Positions 1-9,105 of a stretch of 47,127 nucleotides of DNA are shown piece after piece; positions within the stretch are counted from its first letter, which is position 1, and the number at the start of each line of letters is the position of its first letter. Under the pieces are notes generated by a model. The model was not told the DNA's origin. It worked only from the letters and a program-made list of their open reading frames with translations, and did not search any database. Location: contig JAKISE010000017.1 of assembly GCA_021648745.1 (NCBI GenBank), forward strand, positions 1 to 47,127, written 5' to 3'. Source of the DNA: Cyclobacteriaceae bacterium (lineage in GTDB: Bacteria; Bacteroidota; Bacteroidia; Cytophagales; Cyclobacteriaceae). A program made the position numbers and the translations under genes.

Positions 1-1512
1 CAAGGCTTTAGTCGCGTATCAGGCAAGGTGGGCGTTTGCATTGCAACCTCTGGGCCAGGCGCAACTAACTTAATTACAGGTATTGCCGATGCTCAGGTAG
101 ATTCAACTCCTTTGGTATGTATTACAGGTCAAGTTCCTTCGCATTTATTAGGAACAAATGGCTTTCAGGAAATTGATATTATCGGAATTTCAATGCCTGT
201 TACAAAGTGGAATTTTCAAGTAACTAAGGCGGAAGAAATACCTGAGGCACTGGCTAAAGCATTTTACATTGCGGCCAGTGGCCGACCAGGTCCGGTATTA
301 ATTGATATTACCAAAGATGCCCAATTTGGAGATCTTGATTTTATCTATAAAAAATGTGAGGGAATACGCAGTTATAAACCAGTTCCTAAACTAGACATTT
401 CTTCTGTAGGGCGAGCAGCTACATTAATTAACGAGTCGAAAAAACCATTAATTCTATGTGGGCACGGAGTGCTTCTGAGCAAGGCAAGTAAAGCACTTTT
501 AACTTTTGCAGAAAAAACTCAAACACCAGTTGCTTCAACTCTTTTAGGATTATCGGCTTTCCCCCCTACACATCCATTATATGTGGGTATGTTAGGTATG
601 CATGGTAATTATGGCCCCAATGTAAAAACCAATGAAGCAGATTTGCTAATTGCTGTAGGTATGCGTTTTGATGATCGAGTAACAGGTAATTTGGAAAAAT
701 ATGCAAAGCAGGCAAAAATTATTCACATAGAAATAGACCAATCAGAAATTGATAAGAATGTAAAAGCAGATGTGGCTGTACTGGCGGATGCTAAACAAGC
801 GCTACAAGCAATTACGGCTTTGGTGCTAAAAAACAAGCGTGAAGATTGGCTTCAAGAATTTAAAGATTGTGATGCCATTGAAGAAGAAAAAGTAGGTAAA
901 CCTGAACTGCACCCTACAAGTGGTCCTATTAAAATGGCAGAAGTTATTAATATGATTTCGGATCAAACCGAAGGAGAGGCTGTGCTTGTTACTGATGTAG
1001 GTCAACATCAAATGATTGGCAATAGGTATTATAAGTTTAATACGACTGATTCAATTATTACTTCAGGTGGTTTGGGTACGATGGGTTTTGCTCTTCCTGC
1101 AGCATTTGGTGCAGGTGTTGGCGATACTAAACGTCAGGTAATTGCCATTGTAGGTGATGGCGGTGTACAAATGACCATTCAGGAGTTAGGAGCCTTGGCT
1201 CAATACAAAATTCCTGTAAAATTGGTGATTTTGAATAATAGTTTCCTTGGCATGGTGCGTCAATGGCAGCAAATGTTTTTTGAAAAAAGATATGCATCAA
1301 CAGAAATGGTAAATCCTGATTTTGTGGCTATCGCTAAAGGATATGGTATCCAATCTTTCCATATTGAAGAACGTGAAAACCTAACTAGCGGATTAGAAAA
1401 ATTGCTTACACATGATGGTCCTTATGTGTTAGAAATAAAAGTAGAACAAGAAGAAAATGTGTTTCCAATGGTGCCTCCTGGAGCCTCGGTTTCAGAAGTA
1501 ATACTAGAGTAA
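1..1512 (+). CDS. ilvB: Acetolactate synthase large subunit, 5' partial
   Basis: Catalytic subunit of acetohydroxyacid synthase, which condenses pyruvate with pyruvate or 2-oxobutyrate in the first common step of valine, leucine and isoleucine synthesis. The frame is open from base 1: the codons before the first internal GTG (base 28) read QGFSRVSGK and continue into VGVCIATSGPGATNLITG, a hallmark of the thiamine-diphosphate enzyme N-terminal domain, so the true start lies before the window. About 60-70 residues, including the catalytic glutamate, are therefore not seen. The central domain and the ThDP motif are visible: GDGGVQ begins near base 1159 and ends with the NN pair near 1236, followed by GMVRQWQQ, the usual AHAS signature. 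It ends 7 bases before ilvN, its regulatory subunit. Family assignment is certain. Confidence 0.97.
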   Translation, partial: QGFSRVSGKVGVCIATSGPGATNLITGIADAQVDSTPLVCITGQVPSHLLGTNGFQEIDIIGISMPVTKWNFQVTKAEEIPEALAKAFYIAASGRPGPVLIDITKDAQFGDLDFIYKKCEGIRSYKPVPKLDISSVGRAATLINESKKPLILCGHGVLLSKASKALLTFAEKTQTPVASTLLGLSAFPPTHPLYVGMLGMHGNYGPNVKTNEADLLIAVGMRFDDRVTGNLEKYAKQAKIIHIEIDQSEIDKNVKADVAVLADAKQALQAITALVLKNKREDWLQEFKDCDAIEEEKVGKPELHPTSGPIKMAEVINMISDQTEGEAVLVTDVGQHQMIGNRYYKFNTTDSIITSGGLGTMGFALPAAFGAGVGDTKRQVIAIVGDGGVQMTIQELGALAQYKIPVKLVILNNSFLGMVRQWQQMFFEKRYASTEMVNPDFVAIAKGYGIQSFHIEERENLTSGLEKLLTHDGPYVLEIKVEQEENVFPMVPPGASVSEVILE

Positions 1513-1519
1513 TTTTAAG

Positions 1520-2068
1520 ATGGAAGAAGAAAATAAATTATATACAATATCGGTGTTAACCGAAAATAAATCTGGTTTACTTAATGGTGTTACCATTATT
1601 TTTACTAGGAGAAAACTCAATATTGAGTCTATTAACGTATCTGAAACTGAAGTTGAGGGTGTGAGTAGATTTACCATTGTGGTTTCTGCCACTCGGCATA
1701 ATGCAGAACTTGTTGTTAAGCAAATTAATAAATTAATTGAGGTGTTAGCTGCCTTTTTATACGAGGAGGAAAATATTTATTACCAGGAGTTGGCCATGTT
1801 TAAATTGCCTACTGAAGCCTTCTTAAATGGTAACACCATCGAAACCATTGTGCGAAATAATGGAGCCAGAATACTGGTAATTGAAGAAGACCATATTGTA
1901 ATTGAAAAAACGGGCCATCGAAAAGAGATAAGAGAGCTCTTTGAACATTTAAAACCCTTTGGAGTACTGGAATATGTGCGCTCTGGAAGAATAGCGATCT
2001 CAAAATCAAAACGAAAAACAGATACCTTCCTTCGCGAGTTGGAAGCAGAAAATTTAAACAAAATTTAA
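1520..2068 (+). CDS. ilvN: Acetolactate synthase small (regulatory) subunit
   Basis: Regulatory subunit of acetohydroxyacid synthase. It activates IlvB and gives valine feedback inhibition. At 182 residues it is of normal length. An ACT domain fills roughly residues 7-80 (YTISVLTENKSGLLNGVT, then NIESINVSETE), and the C-terminal ALS small-subunit domain follows. The ATG at 1520 lies 7 bases after the ilvB stop, so the two are co-transcribed, as is usual for this enzyme. ilvC follows 20 bases downstream. The ACT domain begins a few residues after the chosen start, which supports it. Confidence 0.95.
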   Translation: MEEENKLYTISVLTENKSGLLNGVTIIFTRRKLNIESINVSETEVEGVSRFTIVVSATRHNAELVVKQINKLIEVLAAFLYEEENIYYQELAMFKLPTEAFLNGNTIETIVRNNGARILVIEEDHIVIEKTGHRKEIRELFEHLKPFGVLEYVRSGRIAISKSKRKTDTFLRELEAENLNKI

Positions 2069-2088
2069 CAATTATTTAAGATAGAAAA

Positions 2089-3132
2089 ATGGCAAGAATT
2101 AATTTTGGCGGAGTAGAGGAAAACGTTGTTACACGAGAAGAATTTCCTTTAGATAAAGCATTGGAGACAATGAAAAATGAAACCATAGCCGTAATTGGTT
2201 ATGGGGTACAAGGGCCTGGTCAGGCGTTAAATTTGAAAGATAATGGATTTAATGTAATTATTGGGCAGCGGAAAGAATCTAAAACTTGGGACAAAGCTGT
2301 TGCTGACGGTTGGGTGCCCGGTGAAACCTTATTCGAAATTGAAGAGGCTTGTGAAAAAGGAACGGTTATCCAATACCTTCTTTCGGATGCAGCTCAAATC
2401 AAACTTTGGGATACAGTTAAAAAGCATTTATCTCCAGGTAAAACTTTATATTTCTCACATGGGTTTGGTATAACTTATAAAGACAAGACAGGCATTGTGC
2501 CCCCTGCCGATGTGGATGTAGTGTTGGTGGCTCCTAAAGGATCTGGTACTTCATTACGAAGAATGTTTTTAGAAGGTAGAGGCTTAAATTCAAGTTTTGC
2601 TATTTACCAAGATGCAACAGGAACCGCAAAGGATAAGGTTGTATCTCTAGGTATTGGAGTAGGCTCTGGCTATTTATTTGAAACAACTTTTGATAGAGAA
2701 GTTACCTCAGATTTAACAGGTGAACGTGGGTCTTTAATGGGAGCTATTCAAGGCTTATTCAGAGCTCAGTACGAGGTGCTAAGAGAAAATGGACACTCTC
2801 CTTCTGAAGCGTTTAACGAAACCGTGGAAGAAGCTACACAATCATTATATCCACTAATTGCAGAAAAAGGTATGGATTGGATGTATGCTAATTGCTCTAC
2901 AACGGCTCAACGTGGGGCACTTGATTGGATGGATCCTTTTTATGAAGCCACTAAGCCCGTCTTTCAAGATCTGTATCAATCTGTAAAAGATGGTATAGAG
3001 GCGCAAAAGTCGATTGATTCTAATTCTCAAGATGACTATAGAGAGAAGCTAGAAGTTGAGCTTAAAGCACTTGAAGATTCAGAAATGTGGAGAGCCGGAG
3101 CAGCCGTTCGTAAGCTTAGGCCAGAAAACTAG
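2089..3132 (+). CDS. ilvC: Ketol-acid reductoisomerase
   Basis: Converts acetolactate or acetohydroxybutyrate to the dihydroxy acid with NADPH, the step after IlvBN. At 347 residues it is a class I enzyme. The Rossmann motif is AVIGYGVQGPGQALNLKDNG near residues 35-54. This 'GPGQ' version differs from the commoner GSQGHAHALNL and resembles forms I recall from fungi and Bacteroidota. R and S residues in the following loop (GQRKES) fit NADPH preference. The helical knotted C-terminal domain carries conserved acidic residues (LMGAIQGLFRAQYE, then EETVEEATQ-like spacing). It is the third gene of the ilvBNC run. The next gene, ilvA, is separated by 113 bases of repeat-rich DNA, so transcription could be uncoupled there. 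Confidence 0.96.
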   Translation: MARINFGGVEENVVTREEFPLDKALETMKNETIAVIGYGVQGPGQALNLKDNGFNVIIGQRKESKTWDKAVADGWVPGETLFEIEEACEKGTVIQYLLSDAAQIKLWDTVKKHLSPGKTLYFSHGFGITYKDKTGIVPPADVDVVLVAPKGSGTSLRRMFLEGRGLNSSFAIYQDATGTAKDKVVSLGIGVGSGYLFETTFDREVTSDLTGERGSLMGAIQGLFRAQYEVLRENGHSPSEAFNETVEEATQSLYPLIAEKGMDWMYANCSTTAQRGALDWMDPFYEATKPVFQDLYQSVKDGIEAQKSIDSNSQDDYREKLEVELKALEDSEMWRAGAAVRKLRPEN

Positions 3133-3143
3133 GAAAAGTATCA

Positions 3144-3227
3144 TAGTAGTGAGTATCTAGTAGTTAGACCTAATAGAGTTCCTAAATACTCACTACTTAA
3201 TTTATTTAATACTCTCTACTAGATACT
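3144..3227. repeat. Interleaved short inverted repeats in ilvC-ilvA spacer
   Basis: Two 12-base arms overlap on the left side and each has its own partner on the right. AGTAGTGAGTAT (3145-3156) is complementary to 3186-3197, and AGTATCTAGTAG (3152-3163) is complementary to 3216-3227. The two pairings share AGTAT and are mutually exclusive. The wording (GTATCTAGTAGTTAG) is like the degenerate AT-rich heptamer tracts common between Bacteroidota genes. It could act as a weak terminator or RNA structure before ilvA, or be an inert repeat. Function is not established. Confidence 0.5.
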
Positions 3228-3245
3228 TATCTACCTATTACTATT

Positions 3246-4487
3246 TTGATACAACTAAAAAACATAGAAGCAGCTGCCGTAAAGCTCCAAGGAGTGGTTA
3301 ACAAAACTCCATTGCTCAAAAACTTAAATTTGAGTGAGCGATATGGTGCAGATATTTCGCTTAAACGAGAAGACTTACAAGTAGTACGTTCCTATAAAAT
3401 TCGAGGAGCTTATAATAAAATTATTTCTTTAAGTACAACTGAAAAGGAAAACGGTGTGGTCTGCGCCAGTGCTGGAAATCATGCACAAGGAGTGGCGTAT
3501 GCTTGCAGGTTGTTAGATATTAAAGGCACAATATTTATGCCAACCCCAACTCCTAAACAAAAGGTGAAACAGGTAATAAATTTTGGAAAAGAGCATATTG
3601 AAATCGTATTAACAGGCGATACCTATGATGAAGCAGCCAAAGAAGCTAAGACCTATTGCCATAAGAATAATGCTGCATTCATCCATCCGTTTGATGATGT
3701 AAAAGTAATGGAAGGGCAAGCTACTGTTGGCCTAGAAATTTTAGCAGAAGCCCAAGGCCTCATTGATTATTTAATTCTACCAATAGGAGGTGGAGGGCTC
3801 GCTTCAGGTGTTGGCACCTACTTTAAACAATTGTCACCAAATACCATAATTATTGGAGTAGAACCGCAAGGAGCACCTTCAATGAGTGAGTCAATGGCTC
3901 AAAATGAAGTAGTAACATTGTCAAACATTAATAAATTTGTGGATGGTGCAGCTGTTCAGCGTGTAGGGGATAAAACGTTTGAAATCTGTAAGCAAAAAAT
4001 TGACAGGGTTATAACTGTACCCGAAGGAGAGGTTTGCACTAATATTTTGCGGTTATATAACGAAGATGCTATAGTAGTAGAACCAGCAGGAGCGTTAAGC
4101 ATAACGGCACTCAACAAGCTCAGTAAGGAAATTAAAGGCAAACGGGTGGTTTGTATTGTTAGTGGTGGTAATAATGATATTACGCGTACCGCAGAAATTA
4201 AAGAGCGCTCTATGTTGCATGAAGGGCTAAAACATTATTTTATGATAAATTTTCCTCAAAGGGTAGGTGCTTTACGAGAGTTTTTAGTGGATGTGCTTGG
4301 ACCAGCCGATGACATTTCTCATTTTGAATACTCCAAGAAAAATAGCCGAGAAAGAGCCCCAGCAATTATTGGCATAGAGCTTGCCAAAGCTTCTGATTTT
4401 GTTTCATTAATCGAGCGGATGGAAGATAAAAATATAAAATATGAACACTTAAATAATAAACCAGAACTATTCCACTACTTGATTTGA
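3246..4487 (+). CDS. ilvA: Threonine ammonia-lyase (threonine dehydratase)
   Basis: PLP enzyme that deaminates threonine to 2-oxobutyrate, feeding isoleucine synthesis through the IlvBNC enzymes encoded just upstream. The catalytic lysine is in RSYKIRGAYNK (K51). The serine/glycine-rich phosphate cradle reads GGGGLASG near residue 180. A C-terminal ACT-like regulatory part (from about residue 325: HYFMINFPQRVGALREFL) is present, as in the 400-420-residue form. The start is a TTG at 3246: no ATG lies between the in-frame TAA at 3207 and the conserved N-terminus, and MIQLKNIEAAAVKLQGVVNKTPL aligns with the usual family start. The nearest downstream gene is gltB after 91 bases. Confidence 0.94.
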   Translation: MIQLKNIEAAAVKLQGVVNKTPLLKNLNLSERYGADISLKREDLQVVRSYKIRGAYNKIISLSTTEKENGVVCASAGNHAQGVAYACRLLDIKGTIFMPTPTPKQKVKQVINFGKEHIEIVLTGDTYDEAAKEAKTYCHKNNAAFIHPFDDVKVMEGQATVGLEILAEAQGLIDYLILPIGGGGLASGVGTYFKQLSPNTIIIGVEPQGAPSMSESMAQNEVVTLSNINKFVDGAAVQRVGDKTFEICKQKIDRVITVPEGEVCTNILRLYNEDAIVVEPAGALSITALNKLSKEIKGKRVVCIVSGGNNDITRTAEIKERSMLHEGLKHYFMINFPQRVGALREFLVDVLGPADDISHFEYSKKNSRERAPAIIGIELAKASDFVSLIERMEDKNIKYEHLNNKPELFHYLI

Positions 4488-4578
4488 GAAAACTTAATTA
4501 AATAGAAACCCAACCCGATAGATGTCTTGGGCTGTGGACTTGAGGTAAAAAACTAAGTGCAGTAAAACAAATAATACA

Positions 4579-7500
4579 TTGAAAAATAAATCATTATACA
4601 CTCCAGAACTAGAACACGACTCTTGCGGAATCGGTTTTGTTGCACATATTAAAGGTAAAAAAAGTCATAAAATTGTAGAAGACAGCCTTACTATGCTTGC
4701 CAACATGGAGCATCGTGGCGGATGCGGATGCGATGCAGAATCGGGTGACGGTGCCGGTATTTTATTACAAACCCCGCACGAATTTTTTAAGGAAGAATGT
4801 GCTAAAATCGGTATTGATTTGCCGGAATTTGGCAAATATGGAGTAGGAGCTATGTTTTTTAATGCAAGTCCAGGTTTGGTGCAAGCTACCAAAGAGCGAA
4901 TTGAGCTACATTTAGATCAACTAGGGTTTGAGCTACTAGGCTACCGAAAAGTGCCTGTAAATAATGAAGTAATTGGGGTTCAAGCAAAAGAATCTGAATT
5001 GCCAGTTGAGCAAATTTTTGTTCAGCTAAAAGATAAATCTTTAGGAAGCGATGAACTCGAACGTAAACTTTATGTACTTCGTAAGCTAACCACGCACTCC
5101 ATAGGCAAGTCTGCTATTGAGGTGGAAGGGAATAATTATGAGTTTTATTGGCTTTCACTTTCATACAAAACGATTGTATATAAAGGTATGTTGCGCACCA
5201 ATCAGCTTGGTGGTTACTACCCTGATTTACAACACCCGCAATTCAAATCAGCTTTAGCACTCGTCCACTCACGCTTTTCTACCAATACAGTTCCTAAATG
5301 GAAACTGGCACAACCTTTCCGTTTTATTGCCCATAATGGTGAAATAAATACCATTCGAGGAAATGTTAATTGGATGGTGAGCAAGCAACGCTTGTTTGAG
5401 AGTCAACTTTTTACTCCTGAAGAATTTGAATTGCTACTACCAATTTGTGATAAAGCTCATTCCGATTCGGCCAACCTCGATAGCATCGTTGAAATGTTAA
5501 CGCTGGCAGGTCGCTCTCTACCTCATGCCATGATGATGGTGATACCAGAAGCTTGGCAAGGAAATGAAGAAATGGATGACGATAAAAAAGCTTTTTATGA
5601 GTACCATGCTTCACTAATGGAGCCTTGGGATGGACCCGCTTCCATCTCTTTTTCCGATGGAAATGTAATTGGTGCCACCCTCGATAGGAACGGTTTACGG
5701 CCTTCTAGGTATTTAGTAACTAAAGACGATGTGGTGGTTATGGCTTCAGAAGCGGGTGTTTTACCCGTAGATGAATCACAAATTTTAATGAAAGGCCGAT
5801 TGCAACCTGGTAAAATGTTTGTGGTAGACCTAGCCCAAGGGAGAATTATAAGTGATGAGGAATTAAAATCTGATTTAGTTAAAGGCAACCCTTATAAAGA
5901 ATGGTTGCAAGCAGGAAAAATAGAACTTAAAAATTTGCCTGAGGGCAAAAAAGAAGAGCTTCCCTCTCAAGTAGATTTATTAAAGCAGCAAGTTGCTTTT
6001 GGTTATTCTCAAGAAGATTTAAAAGTTATTCTTGGTCCAATGGCCAATTCAGCTATAGAACCATTGGGCTCGATGGGTGTGGACATTCCATTGCCACCGC
6101 TTTCCAAAAAATACCAACATTTATCAAATTTCTTTAAGCAACAATTTGCACAAGTAAGTAACCCACCTATTGATCCCATTCGAGAAAAAATGGTGATGTC
6201 ATTATACTCAAGTTTGGGTAAAAACTTAAATGCCTTAGATGCAACTCCTGCTCATTGTAAGCAAATTAATTTAGAACAGCCGGTGCTAAATAATGTTGAT
6301 ATTGCCCGGTTAAAAGCCTTGCCAGCCTATGGGTTTACTTCAGCAATACTCGATACTACATTTGATAAAAGAGAATCAATTATTGCAGTGTTAAACAAGC
6401 TTTGTAAAAAAGCGGAGGAGTCGTTAAAGTATGGAGCCACAATTTTAATTTTATCTGACAAATTAATAGGAGAAAATAGGGTGGCCTTGCCATCGCTCTT
6501 GGCATTGGGTACAGTTCATCAGTTTTTAATAAAAAAATCTTTACGTGCAACCTCTTCTTTAGTGGTTGAGTCAGGCGATGTTCGTGAAACTCACCATTTT
6601 GCTACTTTAATTGGATATGGAGCTAATGCTGTTTGTCCTTATTTGGCATTGGAAACAATCCAGCAGCTGCACGAAGAAGGAATGTTGGCCGAAGGGATTT
6701 CAATTGATGCAGCTGAGAAAAACTACATTCAAGCAATCGGATATGGGCTACGGAAAGTGTTTTCTAAAATGGGAATTTCAACTTTACAATCGTACCAAGG
6801 AGCACAAATATTTGAAATTATAGGACTCAATTCTGAGATTGTAGAACGTAGTTTTAGAAAGTCAGTTTCCAGAATTGAAGGACTAGGATTTTCCGATATC
6901 AATAAAATGATAATCGAACAACACGCTAAAGCGTATCCTTCCTTAAATGTGGAGGGTAAAATTTTGGAGGAAGGTGGAATTTACCAGTGGAAGCACGAAG
7001 GAGAAAAACATTTGTTTAACCCTGAAACCATTCGGTTACTTCAGCAATCTACCCGTACAAACAGTTATAAAATCTATAAAGAATACGCGAATAAAATTAA
7101 TGACCAAGTGAAGGAAGCCATTACTTTGCGTGGCCTCCTTGATTTTACAAATAAAAACCCGATCGATATTAAAGAGGTAGAATCTGTAGAATTAATCATG
7201 AAACGTTTTGCCACGGGAGCCATGTCGTTTGGTTCTATTTCGTACGAAGCACACAGCACTTTGGCCATAGCAATGAACCGCATTGGAGCAAAATCTAATA
7301 GTGGAGAAGGGGGCGAGGACGAAGCTAGATACGACAAAAAAGCCAATGGCGATTGGGAGCGTTCGGCCATTAAACAAGTAGCATCAGGCAGGTTTGGTGT
7401 AACCAGTCATTACTTAACCAATGCCGATGAAATTCAAATTAAAATGGCCCAGGGTGCCAAGCCAGGAGAAGGTGGCCAGTTGCCTGGCCATAAAGTAGAC

Positions 7501-9099
7501 GATTGGATTGGAAGAGTACGGCATTCAACACCAGGGGTGGGCTTAATTTCCCCACCGCCTCATCACGATATTTATTCTATCGAAGATTTAGCCCAGCTTA
7601 TTTACGATTTAAAAAGGGCTAATCGAGAAGCTCGCATAAATGTAAAATTAGTGTCAGAAGCAGGCGTAGGAACCATTGCATCAGGTGTTGCCAAAGCCAA
7701 AGCTGATGTAGTTCTAATTGCAGGCCACGATGGAGGTACAGGAGCTTCGCCTATAAGTTCCATTCAACATGCTGGGCTGCCTTGGGAACTTGGATTAGCC
7801 GAAGCACATCAAACTTTACTAAAAAACAAGCTGCGTAATCGTATAACGGTACAGGCAGATGGACAAATGCGAACTGGCAAAGATTTAGCCATTGCCACTT
7901 TACTAGGAGCAGAGGAATGGGGCGTGGCCACAGCAGCTTTAGTAGTGGAAGGGTGCATAATGATGCGTAAATGTCATTTGAATACGTGCCCTGTAGGAAT
8001 TGCAACTCAGAACAAAGAGCTCCGCAATAAGTTTGCAGGTAAAGCAGATCATGTAGTTAATTTCTTTCAGTTTTTAGCGGAAGACTTACGCGAAATTATG
8101 GCTAAACTCGGCTTTAGAACTATTAACGAAATGGTAGGGCAGGTAGATCGATTAAAACTGTTGGATTATGTAAAAAATTCTGATTATAGCAACCTAGATT
8201 TCTCTCCTATACTTTATAAAGAGGAAGTATCTCCTGAAGATGGAGCTTACAAACAGAAGGAGCAAGATCATGAGCTCTCGCTTTCGCTAGATTGGTTGTT
8301 AATAGAAAAAGCAACAGATGCTTTGGCCTTAGGAAAAAAGGTGGAAGCTTCATTTGAGATAAAAAGCACAGACCGTTCTGTAGGCACGATTTTATCAAAC
8401 GAAATATCTAAAAAATATAAGAGTGAAGGGCTGCCTCAAGGTACCATTAACTACAAATTTAATGGCTCAGCAGGGCAAAGTTTCGCTGCATTTGCAGCCA
8501 AAGGAGTTTCGTTTTCAATAGAGGGAGAAGCAAATGATTATTTTGGAAAAGGACTTTCAGGAGCTGAAATTTCGGTTTACCCTCATAAGGAATCGAAGTT
8601 TATTGCAGCTGAGAATCAGATTGTTGGGAATGTAGCATTTTATGGCGCTACTTCTGGCCAAGCTTTTATTGCGGGTTTAGCTGGCGAACGGTTTGCCGTT
8701 CGAAATTCAGGTGTTAAAACAGTGGTTGAAGGTGTTGGTGACCACGGGTGTGAGTATATGACAGGCGGAACAGTAGTTATTTTAGGAGAAATTGGTAGAA
8801 ATTTTGCCGCTGGAATGAGCGGAGGAGAAGCCTATATTTATGGTAGTGATGCTAAAATATTGGCACGTATAAATCCTGAAATGGTTGATGTTGACCTACT
8901 AGATAGGGAGGACGAAGAGGCTGTTAAATTACTTATTGAATCTCATGTTAAAAGCACTAATTCGGTAAGGGGAAAATATATTCTTGACAATTGGGGTGGT
9001 GAATTTTTGAAATTTATTAAAGTAATGCCAAGAGACTACAAAGCCGTTTTGGCAAAGAAAAAAAGTCTTAAATCTAAAAATCTAACATCTAACATCTAA
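4579..9099 (+). CDS. gltB: Glutamate synthase, large (alpha) subunit
   Basis: Makes glutamate from glutamine and 2-oxoglutarate, using electrons delivered by GltD. At 1506 residues it is of normal length. An N-terminal class II glutamine amidotransferase domain begins at Cys16 (HDSCGIGF) after a short 15-residue propeptide, which supports the TTG start at 4579. The central domain, the FMN-binding domain (FATGAMSFGSIS near residue 875, RVRHSTPGVGLISPPPHHDIYS) and the 3Fe-4S cysteines C1126, C1132 and C1137 (CX5CX4C) follow, then the C-terminal GXGXG beta-helix. The last dozen codons are unusual: they are formed by a degenerate AT-rich repeat and encode a lysine/serine/asparagine tail. gltD follows after 6 bases. 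Confidence 0.97.
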   Translation: MKNKSLYTPELEHDSCGIGFVAHIKGKKSHKIVEDSLTMLANMEHRGGCGCDAESGDGAGILLQTPHEFFKEECAKIGIDLPEFGKYGVGAMFFNASPGLVQATKERIELHLDQLGFELLGYRKVPVNNEVIGVQAKESELPVEQIFVQLKDKSLGSDELERKLYVLRKLTTHSIGKSAIEVEGNNYEFYWLSLSYKTIVYKGMLRTNQLGGYYPDLQHPQFKSALALVHSRFSTNTVPKWKLAQPFRFIAHNGEINTIRGNVNWMVSKQRLFESQLFTPEEFELLLPICDKAHSDSANLDSIVEMLTLAGRSLPHAMMMVIPEAWQGNEEMDDDKKAFYEYHASLMEPWDGPASISFSDGNVIGATLDRNGLRPSRYLVTKDDVVVMASEAGVLPVDESQILMKGRLQPGKMFVVDLAQGRIISDEELKSDLVKGNPYKEWLQAGKIELKNLPEGKKEELPSQVDLLKQQVAFGYSQEDLKVILGPMANSAIEPLGSMGVDIPLPPLSKKYQHLSNFFKQQFAQVSNPPIDPIREKMVMSLYSSLGKNLNALDATPAHCKQINLEQPVLNNVDIARLKALPAYGFTSAILDTTFDKRESIIAVLNKLCKKAEESLKYGATILILSDKLIGENRVALPSLLALGTVHQFLIKKSLRATSSLVVESGDVRETHHFATLIGYGANAVCPYLALETIQQLHEEGMLAEGISIDAAEKNYIQAIGYGLRKVFSKMGISTLQSYQGAQIFEIIGLNSEIVERSFRKSVSRIEGLGFSDINKMIIEQHAKAYPSLNVEGKILEEGGIYQWKHEGEKHLFNPETIRLLQQSTRTNSYKIYKEYANKINDQVKEAITLRGLLDFTNKNPIDIKEVESVELIMKRFATGAMSFGSISYEAHSTLAIAMNRIGAKSNSGEGGEDEARYDKKANGDWERSAIKQVASGRFGVTSHYLTNADEIQIKMAQGAKPGEGGQLPGHKVDDWIGRVRHSTPGVGLISPPPHHDIYSIEDLAQLIYDLKRANREARINVKLVSEAGVGTIASGVAKAKADVVLIAGHDGGTGASPISSIQHAGLPWELGLAEAHQTLLKNKLRNRITVQADGQMRTGKDLAIATLLGAEEWGVATAALVVEGCIMMRKCHLNTCPVGIATQNKELRNKFAGKADHVVNFFQFLAEDLREIMAKLGFRTINEMVGQVDRLKLLDYVKNSDYSNLDFSPILYKEEVSPEDGAYKQKEQDHELSLSLDWLLIEKATDALALGKKVEASFEIKSTDRSVGTILSNEISKKYKSEGLPQGTINYKFNGSAGQSFAAFAAKGVSFSIEGEANDYFGKGLSGAEISVYPHKESKFIAAENQIVGNVAFYGATSGQAFIAGLAGERFAVRNSGVKTVVEGVGDHGCEYMTGGTVVILGEIGRNFAAGMSGGEAYIYGSDAKILARINPEMVDVDLLDREDEEAVKLLIESHVKSTNSVRGKYILDNWGGEFLKFIKVMPRDYKAVLAKKKSLKSKNLTSNI

Positions 9100-9103
9100 T
9101 AAA
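9061..9103 (+). repeat. Degenerate heptamer tract forming the gltB 3' end
   Basis: The DNA reads as successive variants of TAAATCT / TAAAAATCT / TAACATCT / TAACATCT / TAATAAATC. Such heptamer tracts are frequent in Bacteroidota intergenic DNA. Here the tract supplies the last codons (NLTSNI) and the stop codon of gltB, so the tail of the protein is repeat-derived rather than conserved sequence. Confidence 0.55.
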
Positions 9104-9105
9104 TC

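Noticed and set aside
4532..4558. 8-codon frame with one Trp before gltB, as a possible leader peptide
   Set aside because: No run of one amino acid, no terminator or alternative hairpin before gltB.
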